A stretch of DNA of 64,000 nucleotides, taken from the NCBI GenBank assembly GCA_018881555.1, contig JACAXG010000014.1:10535803-10599802 (forward strand), written 5' to 3'. The number at the start of each line of letters is the position of its first letter. Position 1 is the first letter of the stretch. Below the pieces are notes generated by a model. The model searched no databases, had not been told where the DNA came from, and worked only from the letters and a program-made list of their open reading frames with translations. A program made the translations under genes and the position numbers. Positions 37,701-49,300 of the stretch are shown in pieces. Source of the stretch: Amblyornis subalaris (lineage: Eukaryota > Chordata > Aves > Passeriformes > Ptilonorhynchidae).

Positions 37701-39549
37701 ATGTATCAACCTAGCATGTCTCTGCAGGTGAATATAATTTTTGAAATGTATTTTAAAGGGGAAATGAAGGTGGGCTAGTAGTGTTCACACAATTGCTCTA
37801 GGAGATGCTGGCACTATTTCTCATTTTTAAGGTCACGCTGCAGGGTCTGTGGAGGATAATACAGTGGTGCAAGGCAATTTCTCTGTGGGAATGCTGATAT
37901 ACTGGCATGCATTTGCATTCAACTTTTTATATTCCCTCATAAAATGAGAATCATCCTTGTTTATGTAGAGGTTAACACGTGATGCATAACACGAGTCCAT
38001 GGAAGGTATTTGCATATTGGTGTGCTGCTGCTGTGCTGCTGAGCGAAGTTCAAGATGAGACCTTGACCATCCTTGCCTGGCTTGTCATGAGATAAGAAAG
38101 CATGCTGTCACACTGGGTAAGAGGCTCTGTTCTTAGGAAGAAACATAAATCCTCCTATCACAAAGCAGTCTAATTACAAAGTACCTGGAGTGAAGAAGAA
38201 ATTAGTCTTTTGACCTAATATTTAGTATATTATTGTTTTATACTTCTTGAATTGTTTTACCACTTCATCATCAGGTGATGGTCCCTCTCAAAGATAGGAC
38301 CCTGCAGTGGATAGAAACTGCAGGTCTGGTCTGCCCTGGGGATCATGTGAGTTTCCCCTTGTCCAAAGAGTGTTATGAGTACAAGCACTGTGGACACCCA
38401 AGATCTGTGGTGTGCTATTACTAGGAAAATTAAATGCTTCTTCCTCTATCTCCAGATTTAACGTGTCTAATAGGTCTTCAAACATGTATTGTATTTTATT
38501 CCTTCTTGGAATTAGGAGGTGTATTAAGCAATCTCTCAAAATCACTTCCAAATCTCTTCTCTCTTGTAATTTCTTAGTTATACAGGCTTGTTAGATGTCT
38601 CCTCTGTGCTGCTTTTAGGGTTTAATTAAGTCCCTGTTGGTAATGAAGGACATTTGACCAGGCCCGCAGCCTTGGTGTGTGAGCACAGATCTGGGGAACT
38701 AGCTACTGCTCTGCTCTTGAACGGTCTCTTCTTGCAGACAGGGATTCCAGCAAGAGGCAGCATCCTGGGGTGAAGGAGATCCTGCTTCCTATTGGCATAT
38801 CTCACCCAGCTGCCTTCACGGGAGAGCCTCATCGATCCGACAGCAGCCACCACCAGCCTAACATGAACTAGTAGCTAAAAATAATGCAGGGTGGAAAAAA
38901 ACACCTAACATCTAAATATAAATCTCTAATGCCTCAGTAGGGAGCATTGCATTTCCTAATCATTCAGTCAAATTCTTTAGGGATTGATTAATACTGGAAA
39001 GCCTTATGTTTCCACCTTGGTCACTGGTCTCTTCTTACCCCAGCTCTTTCTTAAGAAGGCAGAAGTTTCTTTTTCCTCCCCTCCCAGTTCTCTGGTAGCC
39101 CTTCCTTTGCTTGTGTGCCCTTTTTACATAAGCCCTGCTGGCCTCTGGCACAGTGGGAGCACCGTGCAGTGCCCGGCCACGTTTGCAGAGCTATGCTGGC
39201 TCCTGCAACCCCCTCCCAAAGAGCAGCACATTAGGGCAAGCGGAGGGGTCCAGGGGACACGGAGTGACACTCAGGGCACCAGTCCTGCCATCTGCAAGCT
39301 GGCACGGCTCCCACAAAGTCAGCTTGTTGAGTTGTGCCACCTGGGCTTGCCACCCACCCTTTACCGTAGCACAGGTGGAATGAAATAACACAGACATGGG
39401 GAAAAGGGTGAGAATGGATTTTTTTTCTCAACTCATCAGCTGGCTGCCTTTGAAAATCAAAGGCTAGAGAGATTTCTTTCCTGGGGAACACACACCAGGC
39501 AATCGTGCTCGATTGTTGCTGGCAGATTTGTTTTTGCACACTTCAGACA

Positions 39550-39810
39550 GGAAGAGCGGCACTCTCGGGGTGAAGAAGCTGGCACAGCGCGAGCGAGGTG
39601 GGAAGAGGGGAAGGAGCCAGGGAGCGGCGGGGAAATCTGCAGCGGCTTTGCAACGTTCCCTAGCAACCCGCGCCCCCAGAGCCGCTTCCAGTGGCTCCTC
39701 TTCATCAGCGCAGCTGCATGGGATGTGCGAGCCTCGCCGTGGTCTGACTCGCGCTATTTTGGGTTTAAAACACGAAGCGTGTGATTGCAGCACTGTCATG
39801 GGCGTAAGGG
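39550..39810. promoter_or_regulatory. LPP: Intronic CpG island, candidate alternative LPP promoter/first exon
   Basis: This is an isolated GC- and CpG-rich block in AT-rich intron. It contains GTTCCCTAGCAAC at 39655-39667, close to the RFX X-box, and GCTATTTTGG near 39752, nine of ten bases of an SRF CArG box, followed closely by TTTAAAA. At 39798 an ATG with G at -3 and +4 is followed by GGC and then GTAAGG at 39804, a donor-like site. The frame ends at the donor in phase 0, matching the acceptor of the LPP exon at 53717. A second in-frame ATG lies at 39723. CpG islands are usual marks of bird promoters; the LPP link is inference, and an antisense or unrelated transcript is also possible. 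Confidence 0.45.
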
Positions 39811-40554
39811 CTTTGGATTGCTCTCTTGCACAGATGGGAGCAATTCACAAGGAGCGTTGGGANAGTGACTTTCTGTTCTTGCTTGAATGTTGTCTGGTAC
39901 CAACTAGTAAATACCGTCTTGTGGCATAAAGACTTCGGGATGAGTAGATTAGATAGCTCCCCTACCATTTGTTTTCCCCATAAGGTGGTATTGCAGGAAG
40001 AGTTGCATTGATGTTTCTGGAGTAACTTCTTTCCTTCAATCCACTGCAGACACACGTGGGCCTTTGCACAACAGACACCTGGAGCATGTTGCAGTCTGGG
40101 GCACCTATGATGATTTTCTGAATGCTTTTTTGCCTGCCATTTCCATGCTCCTGGCTAGACTCACTGCTTCCTGTCTGGCTTCTGGGAGGTTTTAATAGAG
40201 ATTCAGCACCGAGTGCCAGATGGGCATTCCTGAGGACCAGGACAAAAGAAGCCGGCTGTTTGTCTAACACAAATATTTACTGCCCGTACAATGGGTGCTC
40301 TGAATGTGCTGCCTCTTGCACGTGGAGTCAAAGCTGGAGATACAGCATCTGGGAGATGGCAAAAGCAGGGCAGGGCCTGCTTAGAACCCAGCTTCTTTGT
40401 CTTACCATTTTTGAACAAACTTTCCTTGATTTAGTGCTTGGAACAAAACCATCAAGTAACTTAACACTGCATATGAGCTTCCTTTCCTGTAAGCAGCTTC
40501 AGCCCTGAAGATGATCCATAGGGCTTTGAGCTGGCTTTGCTCAACTCCGTTGCA

Positions 40555-40770
40555 GAATATGTCACAACTGCTATCACAATCACAGAAGCATAAACAGTAA
40601 AGCTGGAACAGACTTGAAGATCTGTCTGCTGCTCAGAGACAGGATCAACTCTGCCTAAGCTATTCTTCACAAATATTTGTTTGTTCGTACTCTGAAAAGC
40701 CTCAGCGATGGAAATCACAGACTCTCCCCAGGCAATCTCTTCCAGCACTTTGCTGGCCTCACTTTCTCAT
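40555..40770 (-). mobile_element. CR1-type LINE 3' fragment (old)
   Basis: On the + strand the order is ATCACAGAAGCATAAACAG, CTGGAACAGACTTGAAGATC, CTCTGAAAAGCCTCAGCGATGG, AATCACAGACTCTCCCCAGG, then CAATCTCTTCCAGCACTTTG. This is the antisense layout of the sauropsid CR1 3' end ("...aaacctccagcgatggagattccacaac...ggcaatctgttccagtgctt..."), so the element is on the minus strand. It is 5'-truncated and diverged. Boundaries are approximate. Confidence 0.75.
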
Positions 40771-42779
40771 CCTCCACACTGCAAACCCTCTAAAGTGTGT
40801 GAGTGATTTTCAGATGAGAGTCCTACAGAGGAAAGGGGCCTGAGCCCCTTATTTAATAGTGTAAAACTAATGCAGAGGGGCAGAAAGGGAGCATGGAGAG
40901 CAGAATGTATCATTTTGAGGGAAAGAAGAGGAAGAAGTCTGTAAAGTGCTTGACGTTCACAACTTTTTTCTAGACATGCTGTTGAAATTTGCATGGCTCT
41001 TAGGAACAAGGGTAGATGAGGAGGGAGGTGGAGGAGGCATGCTTGCTCTGAAGGTCCTCTTCAAGAGGGAGCCAGCTGCTCAAAAGGATCAAGGAGAGAG
41101 GAGGCCCTGAAAAACTCCATCTTGAGCTGGGAGTTGCTAACAGGAGCCCATGCAGGCCAGATTGAGACATGCCCCGGCTGGGGACAGGTACTTCTAAGTA
41201 AGTAAGCCCTAGAGTGTCACCTGCAAGGAAGCATGTTTCAATCACCCATATCCCCAGAGAGCGGGGTCTTTCTCTGCGGTGTTCACTCTTGGTCTGGCAG
41301 CCTGGGAGCCAGTTTCCTCCCTGTGTCATATGCTCCTGTGAAACACAGATGCAGCTGAAGGCTCAGAGGGCTGCAGTTAGTCTGGGCCAGGCTCGGACAG
41401 CCTCATTGACTCAAATAATACGTCTCAACCAGCCAGTGTACACCTGAGTACATTGCTCACTTTGGCATGTTGAGCTAGATTCTCCACTGCTGTGTAAATC
41501 AGCGAGTTCCCTGGAGCGACTCCGATTTGACCATCTGAATGTCTAGCCTATCATTTTCAAGTAAATTCTGCAGCAGAATTATATATATATGTAACTTTGT
41601 TTTTCCCCTTCAGCCTTTGCTCAGTCAACCTGCGAGCTGCTTAATCATTAAAAAACAGAAGGAGGCTGCTGCTGCTGTTGTGGTTGAACAAGACACGAAA
41701 ACGGTTCATGGACAAAGTGATCTTTCCAATACATCAAAATGGTCCAGGCTCAGTGTTATGTCCAGCCACAGCCCTCGGCCTCCTCAGCTCTAATTGCACA
41801 CGCCACCACCTCTGCCAGTTCATTCCATGCTCCACGAAGTACTGCTCGACCAATTAGCGAGATAAGCTCGTCTCTAGCCCAGGATGGATGTGGACAGCCT
41901 TCTTAGCTGCATCTCTGTACAGGGAGGAATGTTTTGACAACTAAACATGGATCTTGTTGAGCTGTCAGTTCTGCTAACTCTCCCAAGTGTCTCATTTATT
42001 GAGCCATCAGGCTCTTCCTGACCTCCTCAGAGTCAGTCCCAGCCTCACACAAAAGACACCAAAGAAATACAGCTTGAGCATGGCCTTCTGAGCAGGGTGA
42101 GTTTCTTCAAGCATTTGATGCCTTGAACAGCATAGATCATTAGGTCTGTGTGTCAGTGCAGCGACTGTGCCCTCAGGATGGCAGAAGCCTTAGAGGCTGC
42201 AGCTGGGGAAGTTAGATTCCCTTCCTTACTGCACGGCCTGGTTTGGCTGCCAAGATCCTGGGGCTTTTTGAGAGGCTGATGGGCAAGCAGAAGATGAGAG
42301 AAAGCAGTAGAATAGCTCTGAATCCAGGGAATCCCATATTCCCTTCAGGCTCCAGCACGAAGCAGGGAATTCTCGTTGCATTTTATTCCATAGGTACTTC
42401 TGTAGCACACAGGACAATCNCCACAGTGCAAGCACCTATGCATTTACCATCTTGAGCATCGTGGCCACAAAAGTAGTTTTCCTTTTGTCTGGAAAACGTG
42501 CCTGTGACAAATGTGGGATCACACACTATGTGTGGCAGGGGAAGTGGGAGGGAGCAGCATGTGACATTGAAACCCCATATACCTTTTCCATGTGGGAAGC
42601 AAGGGAGACTGAGGGTGTAGTGCTCTGCCCTGGGTGCCTACCCTTACTGATGTCCCATCAAGAACACACACGCACGTGTGTCTGGAAGCATCTGACCAAT
42701 CCCACAGACTGAAACTGCTGGTTTTGGTCGGCATTGGATAGTTCTTGTACAAGGGAAATTAATCAGTAAAATCAGGTGA

Positions 42780-43260
42780 CACTGATATCTCTCATTTGGT
42801 CTTGCTTTCCTGCTTGCTCCCTGCTCTGAGGGTGCTGTTAGTCCATCCTCCCATTTCATACAGCTCCTTTGCACATTAGTCTTCCCTAAGCCACTCTCTG
42901 TGTGGTGGGTGCACATAGCCCTCTCTCCATGGACTCTTGCCAGCTGTGGAAGCTCCTAGCCAGGCTGCACTTTCTTCTTCTTGCTCTCTGCCTTATCCCA
43001 TTCTCTCCTTTGATGCTGGGCTCTGGCTCAAATAATTTACTGCATGCTGCCTTCTGTGTAGTTTTCCCCTCTTCCTACCAGCACTTCTCTTCTACCTTTG
43101 TAGTTCTGCCTTTTTTATTTGTTCTATTTGTGTTGGTAAAGGCTAATTTGCTCTTTCACCTGTCTCCCTCCCCGGACCCCTCATTCCAGGTCTGACCTTC
43201 ACCTGTCTGCTGCTGTGGCTCTTCTTCTCCAAGGGCCATCTCCTGCCGTCTGCATGAGCA
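42780..43260. other. Pyrimidine-rich intron stretch
   Basis: The + strand is strongly C/T-biased, with runs such as TTTCTTCTTCTTGCTCTCTGCC and CTGTCTCCCTCCCCGGACCCC. The open frame over it encodes a Leu/Phe/Ser-rich sequence, as expected from pyrimidine composition, and is not taken as a gene. A shorter similar stretch lies at about 43900-44010. Confidence 0.6.
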
Positions 43261-45394
43261 GGATTCATAGCATGCGCAATAGGAANGGAACAGTCAACTC
43301 AGATGTTCACTCCTATTCCGGCAGGTTGCGAGGAGAAGGTTGAGACCCTTTGAATATTGAATAGCCATGGTGAAACTTCCTGCAGCCTTTTTCGATAGCC
43401 CATAACCCCTGCTTCTTTGCCTCCCTGCCGCAACTTGGCCACCAGATGGAATGTGCTGGGTCTTCAGCCTGTGGTTCTCTCTGAGGAAAAATCATTCCTC
43501 ATCTCTTGCTGCCCTTTTCTCAGCTCCCACCTCCCTCGTGATTGTGGGAAATTCCTGAGTAGGGACAGTGTTTCAAGGGAGACTTGGAGCTTTTATTTGA
43601 GTAATACTTAACTGCCCTGGACTCTGTTACAGGAGAATTATGACTTTGTTGAGAAATTTCTACTGCTGTGAGCCAAATGAGAGATCATTTTTGTAAGTAC
43701 ATTGGGTGAAATAAATGATAATGTAGATGATGGGCATTTACCCTGGCCTTTTTCCTCCAAGTGCAGTATAGAATTTGGCACTGCTTTGTTCTGAAAATAT
43801 TATTTCTGATTATNCTGAGGTAATTGATAGTGAAACATATACAAGTCTATTCTAAAGCAGCAGTGCTTAGGCTATCAAGATGACGTTCACTGAGGGCTGC
43901 AGCCCTTCACTCTTTTCTCCTTCTTTTCTTGTGTATTACTCCATCTGTTCCCGATGGCACTGTTTAATTTCACCACCTTTTTCCTTGCTGCCAGTGTGTC
44001 CTATCTTCTGCCTGATGTTGCTCAGCATCACAGTAGCACCTGCAAGTACAGGTAATGCCTCGTGGGTGTGGCTGCACCATGAGCTAGCTGTCAAACCCTT
44101 CCCCAGACTTTCGTGTAAGTGAGCAGCATCAGATCTGTGAGCAAACCGCCTGCTGTTCTGGGGACCTCCATATAACAGAAGGTGGTGGGGTTAAGTTTTT
44201 AATCACCAGTCATGACCAACTCCAGCCTGATAGTTTTGTGAAGAGACCCTTGTCTTTGCTTGGGCTGGAGATAGAGAGGCCAAGCCTTGCTGGTAGCCCT
44301 GGTACATGTGGTGTGCTCAACACAGACGGTGCGGGCAATTGCTCCTCATGAATTAAATAACNTGTTTGCAAATGGTGCTTGACATGATGGTAGATGACTG
44401 AGCCAAGATTCAGGCGACCTACAGATACCTGCAGGGGGCTCTTCATGAGGAGAATTAATTGTTTTAAACGCTGTAAAGCTTCAGTCTCCTAAAGGTGAAT
44501 AAAGCAATTCAGCAACAAAAACATCCGTATAGATGGTATAAAATATAGAGATGCTCTTATTGAGGTAGAGGTGAGATGAACTCTGATCTTTACTGCTTAC
44601 ATATTGTCTTGAGCTGTGTCAGTGTCCCTGTAATACTCCTCTCAACAGTCTTTCACCACAAGACCTGGAGGTGCAAGCAAATGACTTGCTACTCTGACTT
44701 TGACGAGTAGCAACCTTCTCATTATTGTTTGCAAGTTCTCTTTTCTCTTGCATCGCTAGAAACGGTGTCACTTTGAAAATTTTTTGTCACCCTTGAAGCA
44801 CACCTTGGTTGAGAGGCAAGCACAGTAGATGGCCTGGGCAGAATCCAGATGTCTGGACTGTCTTCTAAATTTCTGCCTCCTTTTCCCTGACTCAGTCGCC
44901 TGAGAGAATCAGAGTCAAATGAAGGATCGTACTCAGTGCTTACGGTCTCTGATGTGTTTGGAGCTCCCCATCTTCTTTCCAAAGAAACTTGTGCCCATTT
45001 TGTTAAAAGGGATTGGCACCCTCCAGTAACCTCTTCAGGAAACATGGCCTGTGGAAAGTTAAAAGAAAAACAGGAAAGCTCTTGGAGTGAAAGCAGCTAC
45101 ACATGAGGAAAAGAGAACAAGTGATTCTGGGATCAGAACATGAGTAAAATGGAGAAACCTTCCAGTTATGAAATAAGGAAGAAGCTTCTGAGTCCAGCAG
45201 GAATGTAATTTGCTTCTGCCACACTATTGTTTTCTCTAATATTATTCTTATCACTTATTCATACAAGACCACTGAGGGGCATAATGGGAGATGAGTGTTT
45301 GTTTTGAAGATGTTGTAATCTTAAAAGAAAAGATGTAGGCACATGTGAGTGAAAGGAGGCACAATTTTGGGTACTAAAGGTAATTATTAATAGT

Positions 45395-45610
45395 CATGAT
45401 TTGTACTCATTCAGCATCTTTCATTCAAGGATCTCAAAGCATTTTATAATGAAGAGTTCATTGAGACTCTCAAACTCTCTTGAGACAGCTAGGCATTATG
45501 AACACCATTCATAACAGCAGGGTGCAGGATCAGACTGGTTAAGAATATTGCTGAGGATAAAGCTCAGGAATCCTGCCCTCCAATGCTGTGGATGTTGAAC
45601 CAACCACCCG
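45395..45610 (-). mobile_element. MIR1-type amniote SINE relic, antisense
   Basis: AGCATCTTTCATTCAAGGATC, then TCAAAGCATTTTATAATG, a GTTAAGAATATTGCTGAGG block, and AGGAATCCTGCCCTCCAATGC with a CAACCACCC end follow the reverse-complement layout of the amniote MIR-like SINE ("tagcacctttcat...gatctcaaagcactttacaa...aggagtcctgactcccagtgct...aaccac"). The match is ordered across about 200 bp. Boundaries are approximate. Confidence 0.6.
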
Positions 45611-46069
45611 CTCCAGTCTGAGAAGTAATTTTTTTTTTACTGTAATTTATATATATAATCTTTTAATGTTAAGCAAAATATGTAGTCTTCATTTAAGTCA
45701 TTGGTGTCCTGGGAAGTGTAATGGCCCATGTCACAATTGACTAAAAGTGAGACTACAGATAGTGGGTTAAACACATTTGGTTAACCATTTGTTTGCTGTT
45801 ATAGTTTTCACATGAAGAAACCTTATATTAAAACCTGTCTCAGTGATGGAAAGTGATGTGATTTTAGGTTTCTTTGTGTATTAAAAGAGAAACACAATTT
45901 GCATATTTTAAGTATCTTTTCTAGCCTATTCATGCATCTGGCAAGAAAGCTATATTTAAACTGTTAATACAGTATGAATGCAAGTTTCACATGCAAAATT
46001 AGTACCATTAAAATGGTGAGATTTATTTTTCTTTTGAAACAAGTGATGCCCCGGCACTTCTGTTTTTGT

Positions 46070-46300
46070 TACCTGATAAGTCCCGCAGCTGGGGCCGCGT
46101 GTTTTTTCGCTGGGCGCCGGAGCTGAACCACAGGGCAGGTGGTGCTGGCGGCAGAGGCGCCGGGTGCAGCCCCAGCTCCGGGGTGAATGGCGGTGAGGGA
46201 GCGCTGGGGAGCTCCCTGGGCGCTGCGGTCGCCGCGCCGGACGCGCGTGTGAGCCCGTCACGCCGTGTCGCTCCCCATTGTCTGTAGAAGCGGTTGAGCT
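46070..46300. promoter_or_regulatory. LPP: Second intronic CpG island, candidate promoter/first exon
   Basis: About 230 bp with roughly 25 CpG dinucleotides, the densest CpG cluster outside exon A, with abrupt edges into AT-rich DNA. It includes GCTGCGGTCGCCGCGCCGG and a CGCGCG core. An ATG at 46187 is followed by GCG and then GTGAGG at 46193, a donor-like site in phase 0. A further GTGAGC donor-like site lies at 46249. The next known LPP exon starts 7.4 kb downstream in phase 0. No TATA box was noted. It may be an alternative LPP promoter, a promoter for an unannotated non-coding transcript, or a CpG-rich enhancer. Confidence 0.45.
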
Positions 46301-49300
46301 CTGCCTTTCTGAAGTGCTTTGCAAATGGAAAACTTAAGAAAGAGCAAAGCTCGATTGTTTCCTTGGGTTTTAAGGATGCTTCTGGAAGGGCAGGCTTTGG
46401 AAGGAAGGTGCTTCTTTCGGTTGTTTCGTTGTGGCAATGAATAGTCTGGGCGAGTTGTGTACTGTGTCAGCAAACACATCTCTTTCCTTCAGTATGGATA
46501 TTGGAGCATTCCCATTTTTATTAGGTTTGCCTCCGTGCTTGTCGTATTAAATGGGAGCACGGCTTGGTTGGTGGGGAGACTGTGAGCCTCACCTTGGGGT
46601 GCCAATCACTCCAACTGGAGTCCCCCACAGCTTGATGTCTTTCAGTAGAGCTGCCTTGGATTTGCACAAGGGAGCCCAGTACAGGTCTTGAGGCTCATCA
46701 CCTGCCCGGGCAAGAAGCCCTAGATGCCACTGTGTACCCCAGGATCTATGGCCAAGGTGACAAGAAGCGAATTCATACTCTTGAGCAGCACTTGCTGTGC
46801 AGCTCAGGACCAAGGCTTTGAGACTGTTATCTCTTATGGTTCCTACTCTGAAATGCAGATTTTGACCTGTTGATAGCAGTAGATATAATGCTTAATTAAT
46901 TAATGCTTTGAAGGCCATCCTGGAAGCCAACAGTATTATGATGGAAAGAGGAGGGGAGTTGATAAGCAGCCTGTAAGGCCTTTACTGCTGGTGATGATCC
47001 ATGGGAGTAAGAGAGTCCTTGACTCTGAGCCCAGAGAGATGTGGCAAGGCAAGCAGCTTAGAGCAGAATAAAGCCTTTGATCTTGAAACAAATAGACGAG
47101 TAAGCAAAGGACCTCCTGATGTAATTTTATGGAGCAGACTAAGCTCTTCCAGTCAAAAACATAGGGCTAAAATGATGCAATCTCTTTATTTGCATATGGG
47201 TATAATGCCTCATTCTCCCTCTCAGTAGTAGCATCCAGCTGTTTCTTGAGTTCCTGGCTTTTTTTTTAAAGTGCCTAAAATGTCTGTTACCAAAATAAGT
47301 GGGGTTAATGGAAAAATGCAAAACAAAACAGCTTGCTCTCCTTTTCATATGAGATAAGCCTTGACAAGTAAAGCATATTTGTGTAATGATAGGGCCAAGA
47401 GGCCCCAGGCAAGATCAGGCACTGCCGCATTTGTTTCTGTATATACATTTAAGCACCAATGGGACATTAAAATGTAGTATTTTATACTTGTTCTTACGTG
47501 AAATATAGCTTAAATCTGCTGTTTCCTGAGATAACGTGTAAAAAATTTATTACTTGGAGAACCAGCCACTGTTTTGTTTTTTCTAATGACAAATGGTCAG
47601 TGTTGCTCCATAAAGATCTAGCACATCTGCTGTTAACCCTGAATATATAAACAGTCCGCAGTGTCCAGCAGAAACAAGGACTTGCCAGAACAGCAGTGGA
47701 AGGTGTCATTTAACAGTCATGCTCAGTGCAGAAGCAAGAAGCAGATGGTGGTGTTTACAGAGTATCCAGTTTTTATAATACCTAGCAAAAGTAACCAGCC
47801 CTTCCAGATTCAAAACATTAGTGAGAATATGAAGAATAGCAAGAGAAGCTACTTAGTCTGTTTGCATATAATAGGATAAAACAATCCAAGGACAAAACAG
47901 TCATGTTCATTTGTTACCATGCTTAATGATTAATAAAATGCTCTGTCTCTGTGTGGTCACTTACATCACAGAGGCTTGGACAGCTCTGCAGGCACTGATT
48001 AATTAAGAGAGAAATATTGTTAAACCCATCTTACAGAGTAATTAGGGTGCATGCATGGTGATCCTGTTGAATTCAGTATCAGTACACAAAGACCAAGATT
48101 TTGGTTTCATGACTGTAAGCTAAAGCTCTGCTCTGGTGAGTCAAAATAGACATCTGTATGAGCAGCCTGATTTTCAGAAGTCCAGGAGACTTCTCAACTC
48201 TTGATTTTTCATTCTGGCTCTCTTGTCTTTTAAAACGATCAACAAGATACCTCCCCTTCCTACCTGTCTGCATCCCAGTTTCACAGTGTAAGAAAAAAGA
48301 GGCAATTGTACAAAATTGCAGGCTATGAAGTTAAAACAGAGGAAAATACTTTTATTGTTATTATTACTCAAATTCTGTGTAGCTTAATGCCACAAGAGAT
48401 CACTGAAACTAAGAGCTTAGCAGGATTAGGACAGGCAGTGTGCATGGATAGCTAAGTGAGGATACAGTTGCAATAATGAAGTTTAAAAATAAAGAAAAAT
48501 ATCCTCTAGAGCTTTGAAGCAGTTACAAAACTGTCCTATTTCAAAGCCAGGCAGTGCTAAACAAATGAGGGCTCTGCTGCCAGAACTGCACGTTCTGGAT
48601 TGCTGGTTTGCTGTGGGAAGCGATGGCAGGGCAGGTATTGCAGCCAGGGAACTGGTGGCTTGTCCCACTTTGGCATGTCCCAGAGGAGCCCTCTCTTCTG
48701 CCAGCCCCAGACTTGTCACTTTGGGCTGCTGGTATGGGCTGGAGGGCACTGGCTGTCGTTGGGTATCTGCTCACGCAGGGCAGCTTCTTCAAAGAATCTT
48801 GATGAGTTATCCTCTGCCCAGGAGTAAACCCAGGAACGTGCGTGTTGCAGGGATTCCAGGCAGAATTGTCTTTTCAGGAATCTGTATGTACTCTGGCAGC
48901 TGTAACCTTTCACTGGGAAAATAAATCAAGAATTAAAATATTTTTTTCTAGTGCATCTCCTCTGTAAGAGTTGGCCTTAATTATAGATGGAATACAGCTG
49001 TAGGCAATCTTGATACTTACTTGGGAGCGTGACTCATGAGAGATGTGGCACCATGCTGGATTTCTTGCTCTGAAAGTTTGTGATTGTTTTGGACAGTCAA
49101 TAATTTAAAAGAAAAAGTGTGGTCTTTTGTTGGACCATTGAATAAAAAATATGCTGCAATACTATTTAACTATTCATTTAACTGATGATCAGTTTTGGTG
49201 AGTGAAGTGAGAGGAAAGGACTATGCAGATGAACAAGGAGGAAGAAAATGAAGGGAAAGTAACTATCAGTGAAAGATGTTTCTGGCTGCCTTTCAATTCC

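Noticed and set aside
42902..43195. Plus-strand frame encoding a hydrophobic, membrane-protein-like Leu/Phe-rich sequence
   Set aside because: The hydrophobicity follows from the pyrimidine-rich DNA; no start context, splice sites or homology are recognised.
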